Shown piece by piece: positions 11,232 to 23,933 of a stretch of DNA of 64,000 nucleotides. The position numbers and the translations under genes are program-made. The DNA lies in the NCBI GenBank assembly GCA_905160935.1, contig CAJHZI010000533.1, forward strand, positions 1,764,001-1,828,000. The letters are read 5' to 3'. Position 1 is the stretch's first letter. Every line of letters begins with the position of its first letter. The notes beneath the pieces are model-generated. The model was not told the origin of the DNA. It did not search any database and saw only the letters and a list, made by a program, of their open reading frames with translations. Source of the stretch: Enchytraeus crypticus. Its lineage: Eukaryota > Annelida > Clitellata > Enchytraeida > Enchytraeidae.

Positions 11232-11360
11232 AAAAAAGCTAAGGTTAACGTCAGTTTACTCACTCGAAAGCAATGTCAGTGATGAGAGAGCCCAGGATCT
11301 GAACCTCGAACACGCTGATCCGAGTTCGAATATCTTACTGATTTCGCCACTGGTTCCAGC
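11232..11360 (-). mobile_element. SINE-A copy 5
   Basis: Diverged full-length member: minus-strand B box is GAGGTTCAGATCC and the A box region reads TGGCGAAATCAG. The tail CGTTAACCTTAGC is intact. Confidence 0.85.
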
Positions 11361-11637
11361 ATTTGTGAAATTAAGACTCAAGGAAAATTCTAAATTTACA
11401 GTCACAACATTTTGACATATTTTCAGTTGTGGTTGGTCAAGCATTGACTGCCGGTTTAATGTGAGAGCTTTCACAATCTTTTGGTGATCTAAGCTCAGTT
11501 TTTAGCGCGTCTCATCGTCCAATCTCAATCCTCTTGTAAGATTTTGGGATGGAATGGCCGAGAGGTTGTTTGATGTAGAAAGGTTTGCTTGTAGTAAAAC
11601 TGACATGAAAGCTGGCTGAGTTTTCTTTCAACAATAA

Positions 11638-11760
11638 TAATATTAAAAATAAAGGTTTAACGTAAGTTTCCTCGCACAAGGATGAGATCAGGGACGTCAG
11701 GATGATGTCAGCTTTTGTCAGGGACGTCAACAACAACAACAATACATTTACAGTCGTCCA
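11638..11760 (-). mobile_element. Retroposon 3' tail, (TTA)n type
   Basis: On the minus strand this reads gacgtccctga, a spacer with gacatcatcc, a second gacgtccctga, then gaggaaacttacgttaaacc and a TTATT-rich tail. The same 3' end recurs at 49556-49640 and 59719-59780, and resembles the SINE-A tail. The gacgtccctga motif is doubled here. Confidence 0.6.
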
Positions 11761-11769
11761 TGAAACCAT

Positions 11770-14700
11770 TGAGCACGATGCACAAAAGATGCATTCTATG
11801 TATGGAACTAACCCAAAACCGATGAGCAGAATGTAGTGTTCAATAAGCGGTAAGTACCAAAACCCGGGTATTCAGTCCAAGGAAGGGTACTAGCGGAATT
11901 TCAATACTTTCGCTATTTTTTGCACTCAGCGGATGGTCTCGATTTTGAAATTTGGACCAACTGATCCCCAATCGTTTGTCTAACAGAAAAAGGTCAGCTC
12001 ATGCTGGGCATAAGGTTTGTAGAATTAGAGCCATATTAACTTTAAATGTTATCAAATTAGCATTCTCGAAAAATAGACTCTCAGACCATAACCTAGCCTT
12101 TGTCAAGATTGGAGGAAATTTCCATTTGTTCTGAAAGTCAAACAACTGTGTCAGAAAGATCCTTGGCAATCTGTTACATGATCTGAGGAAAACTTGGAAT
12201 AGCTCATTAGCATAAGTGTGCAGGTAGGTTGCGTGCTTATATTTTGAGATGCTGCAGAGTAACTTTTATAAAAATTAAGACTCACTTAAACTGAATGGGA
12301 ATATAAACCAATACAGAATAATCAACGACTCACATAAATTTAATTATTTGAGCAAAAATTTTTCTAATAGTTATATTTTCTTGATATTATCACATTTAAA
12401 AAATAATCTGCAACACTTCAATTGGATACAATAATGCCACACGGTTATGGCGTTTATTATTTGAGATTGACATGAGGTTGAACCTTAAAAACCTTTAGTC
12501 CTGTTAAGAACGAATACCCATGTGAACATCTTAGTCCAAGTCAAGCGTCATCGGATAAGTTAAGCCTCTCTTTTAAATAGCCTGTATATAAAACTATCAA
12601 CCAATCATTAAACGGAAGTTCGCAATCTACTACCGCCTTATATTTGAGGACTACAGAAATCGATATTAATCTCCTTCTTTCATTCAATTTCTTCTTTTCG
12701 TCAACAATTCAGCGCAAAACCACAGTGCTGTTGAATAACATCGTAATAAATCAAACTTATCTTAAATCAATCAGCCCAAACTAACACTGATCAGCTACAA
12801 TACGATTCCAATTCTACTTCGATTTAATTACCTGTTAGTGCATTTATGCTCCCAGGTTTTAATTCACACTGCGCTATCTATGTAACAGCTTCGGCAAATG
12901 TACTTCCCACCAAGTGTGAATGACAAATGCACAGCTGCCTGCCGAAGTGTTTTATTGAAACGGATGAAGTAATGGTTTAAGAAAGTAGTAAATGTAGGTT
13001 TTCATTACAACGCGCTTAAAGAACGATCAAAGAATGTGAGGATTAATTTAAAGTTGTTGTTGTTGTTTATTCGTCTCGAAATCTTCAAAATCTCGAAACT
13101 AAATCCTGATATTATTAGCTAATTTTTACTCCATTCGAAGTAGACTGCGTGTCTGAAAGCTATTAAAACAGTAAACTTTGTAAAAGAAAAACTCACCTAA
13201 ACCCACAGTAATTTAGAACTATTTAACTGTCGTTAACTTGTGTGTGGTTTTTGCTACAATGCATAGAATGAAGCTAGGAAACAGTTATAGTGTGGCATCT
13301 CCACAAACGCATAATAGAGTACTGCTAGGAAAAAGTTTCGAGAGAGTTTTAATAAGACTCGACACAATTCAGCTTTAAAGGCGTTTTGCTTATTCAACTG
13401 TACAATATTATGTATAAGAAAGAAACCCTATGCTGTAAACTAGAAATAGTTACGATGCAAAACTTATCTGACGACAGGTCGACCGAAGACACTAATAATA
13501 CTATAAAATATAATACGAGATTAATTAACGTTCATGATGCCATTTATCATTAAACAACAGAAAGCCCAAACAATGAATATTCGAAATAGGCACGGCTCGT
13601 CGTACTAAACAACAAACCGACGATCAGACATAAATCATCGTCAGCCTATGGAGATACTCATCAAATGCGGATATACATGAAAGCTGATCGCCTTTGTTGC
13701 TAATATTTCCTGGGCTATTAATTAATACCAAACGGTAATATGCTATTGTCATTCGTTGACGTATTGATATAAGATCGACATAAAATACCGTTTAATCGTG
13801 TTGCGTGTAAAGCCTTCAAAGTTTGATTGAGGTTTAAATGTCATAGGATTTGTTGTTAATCCTTCAACGCAAAATCAGTTAGTTGATAGCAAATCAATGA
13901 ATAATCTAAGCCGTGATTTAAATTCTATTATATACTAAATTAAGATATTCGCTGGTGTAAAAGGTTATCGTTGTGTAACCGATTATATATCAAAGGCCCG
14001 GAGTATGAATCTACGAAGCATAATGATGATTAATTAGCTGTTGTTGTTGTTGCTGTTGCTGACGGCGAGCTTAATATCTTAATTTTTTTAATATATCATC
14101 GTATTCGCTAACATATCTATATCATTTTATGCGACAAATGAAGAGTCTTCTACATTTCTCTGCATAACCACGTAAGCATAAGAACGGCTATCTGCCAATT
14201 TGTGCTACCGCAGAAAAGAAATAATTAATTATGGAAAAGATTTTGTAAAAGTACAAGAAACTTATAAAGTAGTCTCGAAGGCCGCTCACCGGTTATGACT
14301 CAGCTACAGAAATGATCGTTTCAAGAAACGGATGAACATTAACTAACTTAGCGTGTCCGTAACTATAAAACGACTGCGTTAGATATTAGGTGTAGGATTC
14401 AAATCCAAATCCAGCTACGTCAATTACGGACTTTCCAGACAGGAGACTAACGCTAAACTTGGCTTTGGCTTTATTCTAATTATTTAATTTGGCACAATTT
14501 AAATTTCTTACATTAGATGCTTACAGTATTCCCAATTATCAATAATTTTTATATTCAATGTATTGTTTTTTCTCTCAAGAGATCGCACATAACATTAAGT
14601 CTTGTTACTGTCCTAATAATATTTAACCAGAATTCTCAGGTTTGTTCCGGATGTGGTTAGTCAATCAGTTTAAGAAATGAACACGACAAAACAGCGCCAG

Positions 14701-14788
14701 CTCTTCATATATAGCTACACTTCAGCGCTCTCCTCAATAGCCAAAAATGATGCATCTACCTCCCAAGAAAAACAGGCCTGTATCTAAA
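11770..14788. other. 3-kb region without recognisable genes or repeats
   Basis: AT-rich sequence with stop codons throughout all frames apart from short chance ORFs (for instance 11952-12134). There are small gttgtt runs near 13053 and 14040. Conserved non-coding elements of a nearby developmental gene could lie here, but nothing in the sequence alone shows it. Confidence 0.45.
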
Positions 14789-14920
14789 GCTGTTAAAGCT
14801 AAGGTTAACGTCAATTTCCTCACTCGAAAGCGATGTCAGTGACGGGCGAGCCCAGGACTTGAACCCCGCACATACTAATCCGCGGTCGAGTTTCTTACCG
14901 ACTTCGAAACTGGCTCCAGC
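14789..14920 (-). mobile_element. SINE-A copy 6
   Basis: Well-conserved full-length member, with B box GGGGTTCAAGTCC on the minus strand and full tail CGTTAACCTTAGC. Confidence 0.87.
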
Positions 14921-16101
14921 TAGCTATAAACTACGTCAGAACCAGATGTTAGTAGGACACAGCGAAACACTTATTTATCTTATTGTACATCAGGTGCACC
15001 CTATGGTTGACTTTACTGTTGAAGAAGTGTAGACAGTAATTATACGTTACACGGCATTTAGCCGTTGATGGCATAATAGCAAAACGAGCACTTAACACGG
15101 TAAAGATCTGTTGCAAAACGATTGTGGGCAAACAATTATTCGTCGTCTTTCTGATCCTCTTTTGTCATGTTGACCACAACAAAACCTTTCCGCGATGGCC
15201 AGATGGGCTAAGAATTAATGCTAGTCAATGTTAGTCACGGTGCGCAATTATAGCTTAGTTCTGTTATATTCATGACGTTGTTAAAATGATCACACACCAA
15301 AATTGAAATTGTGTTATTTTATTTTCTTCCTTGAAAATGTAAATAATTAAGTCAACTCGATAAAATAAAGCTTTTATTCGAATTTTGATTTTTTTAGGCT
15401 ATTGATTGCAAGAATACGGATTATTTATTATTTTATTTGACATATTTCATTCGATTCGTACATTACGATAGCATAGCGTAAATAGCTAGTTAGAATTATA
15501 ATGCAATATCTGGATAATCCTAAGGAACGAGGCACGTTTAATCAGCACCAAAAATGTATAAAATCTCCCATATGTAACATTAAAGTCATTTTATATTTAT
15601 ATATATATAATTTATTATTATTTAATTATTATAATTATTATAATTATTATTTAATTAATTAATAGTTATTATTATTAATTTATTATTGTCATTATTTATT
15701 ATATATATTTGTCATTATATATTGATACAGATGTGTAAATATCTTTAAAAGTTTAAACAATATCAAAATGTAACTTAAAATACATTTCTACCGTCTAATA
15801 TGCAGCTTTTAGAGCAGCTACTTCTTTATGTAAAATTAAAAATTAAAAATTCATTTTGAAGGCATATAAGAACGTTAAATTATGCATTTACACAGGTACT
15901 CTGATTTATAATTAATCAGAAATTTAATTTAAAAGATAGAATTGGTTTGGAATTTGATAATGGCCTCCGATACGGTATAACGCGATATAATTATGGTTTG
16001 AAATAAATAAACAATAAATAAATAAACAAATACCTCATACATGGTTGAGAGATAATAAAAGGTGTGTAAGCTAGAATCGAGGCGAGCGTTAGGTGATTTC
16101 A
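14921..16101. other. AT-rich, no gene seen
   Basis: Includes an extremely AT-rich part (about 15590-15720) of irregular TTATTATT runs. No coding signal. Confidence 0.45.
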
Positions 16102-16141
16102 ATCGGCGGCGACTATATTAATTAATATAATCACCGCCGAT
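16102..16141. repeat. 40-bp near-perfect palindrome
   Basis: atcggcggcgactatattaa is followed directly by its near-complement ttaatataatcaccgccgat: 18 of 20 positions pair and there is no loop. GC-rich ends in AT-rich surroundings make it stand out. Confidence 0.85.
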
Positions 16142-17925
16142 GCAGGCAAATTTGTACAAAATAAATAAGATTTTGTTTCATCTTATTTTAAGGTAGCGTT
16201 TCAGCTGCATCTTCAAGGATTATATCTTAACTGAAGCCACATATCTCTCTGTCAAAAGCAAATTGTTAAGTCGAAATAACGTCAAACTTTAGATTTAATA
16301 TAAAATAAATACGAATTTTAAACGAAAATGCAATGTAAATTATAATTAGTTTGGAATCAATGGTACTTTTAAATTTATACTTTTTAGAATTGCTGCATGA
16401 AAAATACTCAAAATATAAAATTCAAGTTCTTGCTATACGAAAACTTGACTAATTACATTAACAGAAAAGTTCCTAAGTTTATTTTGTTATTTAATTTGTA
16501 AACCCTAGTTTAAATTTCAAGCGTTCATTATCAATTTTCAATCTCATTTACTTCTACATTCTATATGTTTATTTATAATCTCATTCAATATAAACATATA
16601 TTCTCTTATTATATATTCTCTTTCTATATTCTATATGTTTTATATACAATCTCATATTCTTTCAATTCTATTTTGTCAGTTGTTGTTGTTGCTGTGCTGT
16701 TATCGTTTATCTATTCTATTGGTTAATCTACCTAATTCTATTATGTTCCTGCGGTTATTGGCCCCTCTCGTCTAGTCCCATCTGATCTCCTATCTACTTG
16801 CTACACGTAATTAAGGCCCAGTCAGCTAATCGCTTACAAAGTGAGAGCTGCTCTCAATAGCTGATGATAAATGCTTGTTCTTTGACACTCCCTCCGCTGC
16901 TCCTTCCTCATTTCCTACTCCCTCCTCCTTTAACCGCTCCTCTCTGATCCCAGTGCCTCCCACGAGAAAGGCCACAACCGTACCATGAGCAAAAGATATT
17001 ATAAAAGACGGACGGATCAATTGGATGTACCACTGCTATATGTTTCGAGTTTGTTTATTTTAGTGTCATCTTGGAATCGGTCTTTGTGATCTCTTTTGCA
17101 ATCTTTTGTCGACTCAGGGTCTACATCCTGATCATTACATCTTCCTACGTCATTGTTAAGAGTATATTTACCAAAAGCAGACACTAGAAAACCTGGATAA
17201 GCTCCAACCAATTTTAAATTAAATCTCTACAATCTTAAATAAATTAGAACTAGAACAGGAATTCAAATAGCGATTTGTATTTCGGAAGAGAATATGATAT
17301 AGTTATTATTATTATATAGCCTAGTTATTATTCACTTTTTTATATTAAATGTCTCTTTTACACATGTTAATTATAAAAGCAATCAAACTTTAAAACTACA
17401 TACTAATGAATAGCTAATTTAAAATAACACGTAATAGTTAAATTGTCATTTTAAAGTACTAATGCACAGTAGAGTGAAAAGTAGTGAGAGAGCAGCCACA
17501 GCCGGTATAGCTCTAGACTTCGTTATTAACCCTTCCATTTATAGTATATACTTTAACGTTTAACAATTCCATATAGAATATTGAAGATACTTGCTTCTTA
17601 TCGGTCGCGAATTTCGTAATCTTATCAAATTAGTAAATTATTCAGTTGAAGTAACTTGTAATCTCATGTTACTGTAACGTTCATATATGGAGGCAGAGAG
17701 AATTTTTACTCTAGCTTATTTCAATTTCATTGCATTTTAGCGGCATTAGTCCTGGATTATTGACAAATGGTTTTCTAACTCAACCCAAAGAGACGTTCAT
17801 AGCATTATAATCAGCGGCCCCCCTATACGTCTACCCTTGTGCTTTTGAGGCATCACCGATAATATACCTTTCCACGGAATATACATGTAGTATATAGATA
17901 TTAGGTATGTTAGATGATTTAAAGA
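16142..17925. other. No gene seen
   Basis: AT-rich DNA with pyrimidine-rich patches (16560-16660). Two 64-codon minus-strand frames near 16826-17211 have no recognised domain or splice context. Confidence 0.45.
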
Positions 17926-18032
17926 TCCACTGATATGTTGAAATGAAGAGGAAAGCGGAAGACAGGGAAAAGTGGAGGCGTTATATACCATGGACCTGCC
18001 AGTAGGAAGTGCACTGAGAGAGATATTATATA
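17926..18032 (+). mobile_element. Family B variant (B')
   Basis: Contains agaggaaagcggaagacagg, ggcgttatataccatggacc, tgccagtaggaagtgcact and a short GAGAGA tail. The same variant recurs at 43016-43115 and 51066-51178, so it is a distinct subfamily sharing only the 3' part with family B. Confidence 0.7.
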
Positions 18033-18593
18033 GTTTATATCAATTTTACTACACAAGAGAAGATACTTTAGAAATCCGCAAATGAAATTAAAGAGCCCAA
18101 ATAATTTAATGAGTCCAGCAACCCGCTCTAGTAATCCATCGAGCAGCAGCACCAAGGTGCAAATTATATATCAAAACAAACAGGGACAATAGATAGTATT
18201 CACACATCGAATTATTTGAATGCAATATTTAAATGATAATTAAATATTAATTCATGCTAACATTAAAGTTAATACGAGACTCTGTTTATCAAATTACAAG
18301 TTCATCTTACTTACGATATTGAGATTTTATTAGGTTAGGTCATGAATATCTTTTTATTCGCAAGCGTTTTCTAATGAATATTGCATAACTATACGCTAAA
18401 CATTAAATATCCGTGGGATGGTTGAATAGTTAGCACGTATTAGCAATAAACAAGAGTCTACGGACTCGAAAACTAACCTGGCCAACCGTTCGTTATATTT
18501 TTTGCGAAAATCCTTAAATTGTTTTATTTTAGCTTCATCTTATCATTTTCATTGGACTCTACATTGTAAAGCCTCAGTGGGAGACAAGTAAGC

Positions 18594-18662
18594 AGGGAGA
18601 GAGGGAGGGGGTAGGGTTCATGGGAAGGGGTATAAGTGGGTGACAGGGAAGTGGGAACGGGT
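18594..18662 (+). other. G-rich tract with two G-quadruplex motifs
   Basis: Two consecutive stretches each hold four G-runs of three or more with loops of seven bases or fewer, for example gggagggggtagggttcat followed by ggg. This is unusual for such AT-rich DNA. Confidence 0.7.
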
Positions 18663-18786
18663 TAGTATAACAGATAAGAACGTGATGGGGTAATTTAGAA
18701 TCATTACGCATCTGTTAATGTATCGGGGCTGCAACCTTCATTAATCATGTCAAAGATTCGAAGAGAGAGATTTTTTGAAAAATCAA

Positions 18787-18876
18787 TTAACACTAGGGAC
18801 GGCGGCGGTGTTTAAGGGTGACTATTCATATTAACACTGGGGACTGTGGCGAGGTTTAAGGGTGACAATTCATATA
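18787..18876. repeat. Two-copy direct repeat, about 45 bp
   Basis: Two copies share ttaacact and gtttaagggtgac, each ending in attcatat. Differences between copies show it is not recent. Confidence 0.75.
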
Positions 18877-19985
18877 AAGAATGGCTTAGAGAGATCGCCG
18901 AGCAGACAAATGCAGTCACTGACAAGTTAATTCACTCTATCAACAGGCATATCGACTCCTATCGTCATCTGCTGTGCATTATATATATTACCTTATGCAA
19001 ATAACTACAGATAAGTTAGAACTAACAAAAGCATAAATGTGTTAAAAATCAAAAGTTTTATATCAGTGCGAGAATGAGCTGTGTACATAATCCTTTTATT
19101 GTTTTATTAAAGTCTCTCTCTCGCTCTCTCTAGTGCTCATAAAGTGTTAAGTCTAAGATATATAATCCTATTCACAGTCTGCTGTCACTCTCAGTAATGA
19201 GCAATCCTTTAAAAAATAAGTTACAAGTTCAATCTTTCAAAAAGTGCATGCATTATCCACCCATTATATTATAGCCTATAACTTTGAAAATACGGGTTAC
19301 GATATGATTTCCCTTAGTCTTTCTCCTCTGCTTCTCGCAAATTCGCCATGTAGTCTATGTAATGGCCTAGAGAGTGTAGATACAACACGGGAAAATAAAT
19401 TCAATGCAGTCTAAAATATTCCAAAGAATATTTAATTAGAAAAAATAATAATTAATTATTAATTGAATTATTTTGTTTTAATTACTTAAAAAATTACATT
19501 CATTTTTCATCCAATGAAAAGTATAGTAAAGCTCAACCTTGAAATTTACGACATATACAAGTGTACAAGAATCTATAAACTAATATAACATAAGTCTCAA
19601 ACTATTTAAACACTACCATCCGTAAAGTATACGTAATTCCTACATAATAATTATGCAGATTAGTAAAAACTTATAACAAATCCACAATATTGGATGGAAA
19701 TAATATCTGAGGCAAAGTAGAACTACTTAAATGATTTTAAAAATCATTTTTCATATATCAATTACTTGCGTTCCTCAATCAATTTTATCTCTATTAAAAC
19801 AGATAACAATGAAAATGGAAGCCTATAGATTGTTTCTATGACACATTTTAATCAACTTTAATTAACTCTCTGCATAACCCAAGCAATATTATAGGAATTT
19901 TCATAATATACATGTATTTTGTGCCCAATGTAGCCAATATTTATTTTGTATGAAATTTAATAAAGTATATTTAATCCGTTTAAGG
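18877..19985. other. No gene seen
   Basis: AT-rich sequence with a short TCTCTC run near 19112. No coding or RNA signature. Confidence 0.4.
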
Positions 19986-20116
19986 CTGTAAAAAGGATAA
20001 TTTTTACGTCGGTTTTCTCACTAGAACGCTATGTCAGTGACGGGAGAGCCCAGGAGTTGAACCCCGCACATACACATACTGATCGAATAACTTGATAACA
20101 GAGCCACTGGCTCCAG
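19986..20116 (-). mobile_element. SINE-A copy 7 (diverged)
   Basis: B box GGGGTTCAACTCC and the GTCACTGACATAG block are present. The segment between the boxes is rearranged, with a repeated acatac, and has lost the GACCGCGG block. Confidence 0.75.
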
Positions 20117-20633
20117 TTAATAGATTATAGTATTTACAGTTCATTACTCGCATAGAAATTATAAATAGAATTTATGGTAAATTGCTCTTGCTATTATTAT
20201 AACGAATTCGCTAATTTCACTGAAGATTCTGTCATCAATCATAGGCCATCGTATATAGTTTAAAACTATTTAAATTCTATAGATACAGAAATTTTAAAAA
20301 ATCACACAAGTGTATATACATGCCTAAAATGATTCTATCGATGCCTCAAAAGTTACTTTAAAAGCGAGCACCCAACAGGGCCGAGTGTCTTATGAAATGT
20401 CTTTAGTGATTCGCGTGTTTAGGCCCCAGTTTAGTTGCGACTTTTACTTGCCCTGTCTTCGCGACCAGGTCTCTTGCTTTAGCCTTGCAGTAAGCACACT
20501 CGTATACGTTATCATATTTGTGCCTTTCTTTAGACTACTTGTTGGAAGATTTTTTCCCATTACCGAAGGCCTCCTTTGCTTGTACAATCCTACTGCAAAG
20601 TTCAGTCTCACATTTCTCATCATCTTTTATAGT
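20117..20633. other. No gene seen
   Basis: A 97-codon plus-strand frame (20385-20678) runs into the SINE at 20634. It has no recognised domain and is taken as chance. Confidence 0.4.
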
Positions 20634-20735
20634 AAGCCTACGACTGGGATTCGTGGGTTCGAATCCCAGTCGCGCTGATCTGAGAGTAAAATCTCGGACA
20701 TTCACTGGACTGGTTATACGGAAAATGGTCTAAAT
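20634..20735 (+). mobile_element. SINE family D (tRNA-derived), 5'-truncated
   Basis: Has the B-box block gtgggttcgaatcccagtcg, then gctgatctgagagtaaaatc and tcggacattcactggactgg. The latter two blocks match 36752-36925 and, inverted, 58664-58835. The A-box half is missing. Confidence 0.7.
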
Positions 20736-20929
20736 TGCCTAACGGTTTAAACATGTGGTATTAAAAGTGATAGATATCAACAAAGTTGATTATTCACTAT
20801 AATGCGTGTTTACTTTTTTTTACCTACATATTTGAAACTCCTCACCTATTCCAATCTCGCTTCATTTAGCATAATATTGACTTCACTTCTATTCTATGAG
20901 GATTGAGGCTCTCATTATTTTTTTCTTTT

Positions 20930-21295
20930 TGATGTTAATCTTCAATTGCATATTTCAATACCGTATCATTCAGACTATCTATTATCTTCTGCAGTCTAGT
21001 CTCGCTTCTCGCTACCATTCCTTGGTTATCTGCAAGGCTTACATCTTGCAACAATTTTCCTCCCAATTTTATTCCTTTATCCATGTTTTCCATGGCTTCC
21101 TCTATCATTTTCTCTATCATCTTTATTACCGATCACACATATGGTACATATGTTTGTCAGAATTGTCTATGATGTGATGAATAAATTAAATTACATTAAA
21201 ATTTTCTCAGCGTAAATGCTGAACAGTAGTGGCGAAATGCTGCAACCTTGCTTTACTCCACGTCCTATATACCTTTCTCTGAGTATTCTTGTTGG
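20930..21295 (-). pseudogene. LINE reverse transcriptase fragment
   Basis: The minus strand encodes, near 21290-21195, an RT-type segment ending RGVKQGCSISPLLFSIYAE. After a short gap with stops comes SLADNQGMVARSETRLQKII then DSLNDTVLKYAIED. These match the region around the catalytic YADD box of non-LTR retrotransposons, but that box has become LADN, so it could not be active. Part of the same segment recurs at 52975-53120. It differs from the 1.7-2.8 kb element, so at least two LINE lineages are present. Confidence 0.7.
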
Positions 21296-21492
21296 ATTTT
21301 GATTACTTTTCTTATTGATTGTCATTACGATTTGAATACTGCTCTAATGTGTGGCTACGACCCTGTATATATACCACATGAAAAATATGGAAGCGTACTT
21401 TATCTCTCTATAGGCCCTACACTTATATTATATCGATCGATTGCGTACATAGCGATCAATTACATCAGATCTGTGATAAACGCTCACCTTAG

Positions 21493-21495
<3 letters not shown>

Positions 21496-21563
<68 letters not shown>
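21496..21563. repeat. (TA)n microsatellite
   Basis: Uninterrupted TA tract of about 33 units, about 285 bases downstream (gene sense) of the Lbx-like exon's donor, so inside its presumed intron. Confidence 0.95.
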
Positions 21564-21565
<2 letters not shown>

Positions 21566-21848
21566 CATAATTCGCTGTAATCATACTGTTCATACATAAA
21601 TAAAACTTATACTTGCTTACTTATAACAGACTGATCTTAAAATACCAAAGCGCTTCAGATAATATATAAATAACATAGTTTCACCAATACCTACAGCGCT
21701 TTAACGAACAGTATTAAAACAAGCTGTTTGTAAAAACCAATAGACAACAATAGATAACAAAAATTATAAAGCTCACAAGATTCTATATCAATATACAACT
21801 ATTAATAATAAAATAATTACTAATTAATAATAATATAACTCCACTCAC

Positions 21849-22404
21849 CGTCCCCCAGATGGCTCTTGTTCCCTGCCTCGAATGTCTTACTCGCCATTTT
21901 AAGCAAAGCGTCGAGTGGACAAACCGATTTGATCTTCGGAGACTTAATATCATCCACATCAACATCAAGCTCTTCTTCAGTCCTTGTTCTGCTATCATCG
22001 GCATCATCTCCGTCCTCGGACGCTTCCTCTTCCGTCGACCGACTATTCCCGTTATCCCACGGACGCCTGATCGGCGGCTGAGTCCCATCCGGATTGGAAG
22101 GTTCGGGCGGAAAGATCTTCTCCACCGGTGACCTCTTGATCTCATCGGAATGAGAACTGAGGATGTCGGAGATGAAGAAAGACGTGAAGGGCTTTTGCTG
22201 ATGGTGCTGTTGGGCAGGCGGTTGTTGTTGTTGCTGATGTTGCAGGAGTTGAGAATGGTAGATATTGAGCAGAGGAGAATAAACCGATGTGACAAGGGGT
22301 ATCGGTAGCGGAGGTAAGACGAATCGTCTGTCTTCGTAATGAGCGTGGCCCATTCGATGTAGAGGTGTGGGTCGAGCAGGGTTGGGCATGTTCAGGCAGG
22401 ACAT
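21849..22404 (-). CDS. Lbx: Probable ladybird/Lbx homeobox gene, first coding exon
   Basis: This exon encodes 185 complete residues plus one base, ending at a strong donor (GACG then GTGAGT, donor starting at 21848). The ATG at 22404 follows an in-frame stop a few codons upstream. In order: a Pro/His-rich N-terminus; a Gln-rich run at about 55-70; PFTSFFISDIL at 72-82, an engrailed-homology-1 motif of the kind that binds Groucho/TLE corepressors; an acidic Glu/Asp stretch at about 125-152; and CPLDALLKMASKTFE at 162-176. The EH1-plus-'PL.AL..(A/T)SKTF' order before a homeodomain is typical of Lbx proteins, transcription factors used in muscle and neural patterning. The homeodomain itself should be in the next exon, which I could not find to the left. 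Alternatives are other NK-type homeobox genes; the SKTF motif favours Lbx. Confidence 0.7.
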
Positions 22405-22640
22405 TATCCAATCTCTGTTTATTTAATAAATCATCAAGTCCAGAAATTTGCAGGGTTAGTTTCTATATTAGGGATGTCTTATGCCCGAAGTTAAATTGTA
22501 TCACACGGTGTAAAATGTTCCCTGATAGACATGCAGTATAATTGCTATAAACCACTGACAGAATAAATAGATTAATTATACTGTTAATTTTTTAACTGAG
22601 AAAGAGTCAGATTTGTTGCAACTTAAATATAAAGTGATTT

Positions 22641-22644
<4 letters not shown>

Positions 22645-22724
<80 letters not shown>
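22645..22724. repeat. (TA)n then (GA)n microsatellite
   Basis: A TA tract to about 22686 is followed by an uninterrupted GA tract. It lies about 240 bases upstream of the Lbx-like start codon, so possibly in the promoter or 5' UTR. Confidence 0.95.
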
Positions 22725-22727
<3 letters not shown>

Positions 22728-23933
22728 ATATCATATAGGAGTAGGGCCTACAATTGTAAATCATTACGTAAATCCTATGTCTACGTAATACGCATAAAAT
22801 GAGTACTTTTAACAGAAACATATGCTACGGATACTTATTGCACATTATCAGATTCCTCACTGACCTTACATCAGATGACAAAACCGCCGCAAATAGTTAC
22901 TTAACGCTTACTCTACAACACTTATGTTAGGTTTATTGCATAGTCATAAGTAATTAGATAAATTTATAATTTTATAACATACATATCTCATTATACTATT
23001 TACCAATACACTTTTTAAATTAACCAATATACTTATCTAACCTCGTACCTCACTGGATATTCTACTCTGCTAATATAATCATCAAAATGTCCTCCTGTCT
23101 GACACATTAATACGCTCCACTTGCTACACAAAGTCTAACTGATGATCGCCAATAATTCAAAGACAAAGTGACCCATCCACTAACCAATCCTATCTATCCT
23201 GACATCGTTTAGTCCGCTTCATTTCACTCCAGTGAGACATCCCGCATCCCACTTCCATCACATCTGCCGGCATCAACGTGAGAGTATAGTTCAGCGAACA
23301 AGTATCGTCATCAATAAATGAAGCCTATTGTTATTAGCTATTACTCTCAATTCTCTTTGTTTTATTCATACTAAAGAAACTATCGGTGGCGCAGTGTTGC
23401 TTGTGGTACTTCAGTGTCCATTACATCGTCTTCTTATGCAGAACCGGACGTTGAATCTTAACTATATTGACAGAATTATATCAAGACATGGTTACTAAAA
23501 TTAATGGCTCAGTCAGAAAAGCGTCAATTGCTGCAAATTCACTTTCTAGCAATTTTGATATCAAATATTGTTATAAAAATTTAACCCAGTAGTATGATAT
23601 ACAAAATTAAAGTTTGGTGAGATACTCAGAGACAAATTCCATACTTTGCGACTATTAAGAAGATGAACTAAGTAATGTTACAATGGTAAGCAAGGCCACG
23701 CCTCTTCTGACTTCTCTCGACCAATGGCGTTACGAAGATTGGAACGCTTTCAGAGGTACACGCCCATTTATCACATGGTTAATTATGGTTGAATAATAAG
23801 CAGTTGAACTTTAACCATCGCTTCCGTTACCAGCCTTCCATCATGGTATCTTCTTATCATCGTTAGTGGCAACACACTCGACGAAAGTGAATAGAATAAT
23901 ATTCTGAATATTAATTTTGATCTAAACCACAAA
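22725..23933. other. Upstream region of the Lbx-like exon, nothing identified
   Basis: Promoter and 5' UTR of the Lbx-like gene probably lie here, but no TATA box, upstream exon or repeat is supported well enough to call. Confidence 0.4.

Noticed and set aside
12471..14780. Search for a homeodomain exon belonging to the Lbx-like gene
   Set aside because: No stretch here or elsewhere left of 21849 encodes WFQNRR on the minus strand; nearby aacca-containing sites do not translate to the motif.
15188..15245. Possible tRNA A box (gatggccagatgggctaag)
   Set aside because: No B box at the expected distance and no cloverleaf.
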